DNA of 57,582 nt from positions 1-57,582 of the forward strand of contig NZ_AFOZ01000038.1 in assembly GCF_000217915.1 (NCBI RefSeq), given 5' to 3'. The translations under genes were made by a program, and so were the position numbers. The DNA is from Shewanella sp. HN-41. Lineage in GTDB: Bacteria > Pseudomonadota > Gammaproteobacteria > Enterobacterales > Shewanellaceae. Positions 57,433-57,582 of this stretch are shown here, one piece after another. Positions within the stretch are counted from its first letter, which is position 1, and each line of letters starts with the position of its first letter. The notes beneath the pieces are model-generated. The model was not told where the DNA came from. It made no database searches and was given only the letters and a program-made list of their open reading frames with translations.

Positions 57433-57582
57433 TGACCCGTCCTAAATAGCGTTGACACTTTTCAATCTTTATTTGGAGAGTGTAATGAAATCAACAACCA
57501 AACGAACTCAACGGGATTATTCCCTCGCTTTTAAATTGGCCGTGGTCGACCAAGTCGAAAAAGGCGAGTTCAGTTACAAACA
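57433..57582 (+). mobile_element. Left end of an IS3-type insertion sequence (partial)
   Basis: A TGACCCGTCC-type terminal sequence begins at about 57433, just 8 nt past the ispB terminator. It is followed by a short leader with GGAGAG and the first codons of a transposase OrfA. The right end lies outside the window, so the terminal repeat and any target duplication cannot be checked. Confidence 0.6.
57485..57582 (+). CDS. Transposase OrfA of IS3 family, partial
   Basis: ATG 57485 behind GGAGAG. The visible residues (MKSTTKRTQRDYSLAFKLA, VVDQVEKGEFSYK) match the N-terminal helix-turn-helix of IS3-family OrfA proteins (the phrase YSLAFKLAVVDQVEKGE is typical). The frame runs off the window edge. 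Confidence 0.75.
   Translation, partial: MKSTTKRTQRDYSLAFKLAVVDQVEKGEFSYK

Overview
The window looks like a piece of a Shewanella chromosome (gamma-proteobacterium, near the S. oneidensis / MR-4 / baltica group). This is inferred from protein resemblance and gene order: clpB-pgeF-rluD/bamD with tRNA-Phe and tRNA-Leu genes, cysM/sbp-cysTWA, lptD-surA-pdxA-rsmA-apaG-apaH, and obgE-rpmA-rplU/ispB. Other lineage hints are a DUF3019 protein beside a MipA/OmpV porin and an RstAB-like pair, a DUF3718 protein, and two chemoreceptors. No database search was possible, so family names rest on recognised motifs.

Layout. 1-7300 is housekeeping: pssA (phosphatidylserine synthase), a DUF4124 protein, clpB with a clear heat-shock promoter, pgeF and rluD, and divergent bamD. 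7460-7880 is a tRNA operon (Phe, Leu, Leu) with its own promoter and terminator. 8011-13800 holds a chemoreceptor, an RsuA-type pseudouridine synthase, a SufR-like Fe-S regulator divergent from a flavin reductase and a VOC protein, a YcxB-like membrane protein and the acetate transporter satP. 13774-15096 is AT-rich and nearly gene-free apart from one small secreted protein. 15097-18367 is a mipA / DUF3019 / response regulator / sensor kinase operon.

18452-24800: a DUF1289 protein, a DUF4136 lipoprotein, then the sulfur-assimilation block cysM with divergent sbp-cysT-cysW-cysA. The far side of that block carries a 60-nt decayed copy of the 3' end of the DUF4136 gene. 24866-31376: a Ycf46-like AAA ATPase, a yiaW-yiaV export pair, purT and an unusually long RluA-family enzyme. 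31541-35862: a DUF3142 lipoprotein overlapping or abutting a large repeat-containing lipoprotein, then a small membrane protein. 36000-37430 is accessory DNA: a broken Y1 (IS200/RAYT-like) transposase and a low-GC signal-peptide ORF bordered by integron attC-like half-sites.

37697-57431 returns to core genes: a TolA-C-like lipoprotein, a 2-hydroxyacid dehydrogenase, an outer-membrane barrel, djlA, the murU-amgK MurNAc recycling pair, the divergent lptD-surA-pdxA-rsmA-apaG-apaH cluster, a second chemoreceptor, a DUF3718 protein, folA (with a probable one-base frameshift at its 3' end), the yjjP-yjjB exporter, obgE, rpmA-rplU and ispB. The window ends inside a newly started IS3-type element. 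No CRISPR array, prophage or rRNA gene was seen. The strongest unusual signals are the attC-like cassette, the duplicated gene end flanking the cys block, the folA 3' frameshift and the DUF3142/repeat-lipoprotein pair.
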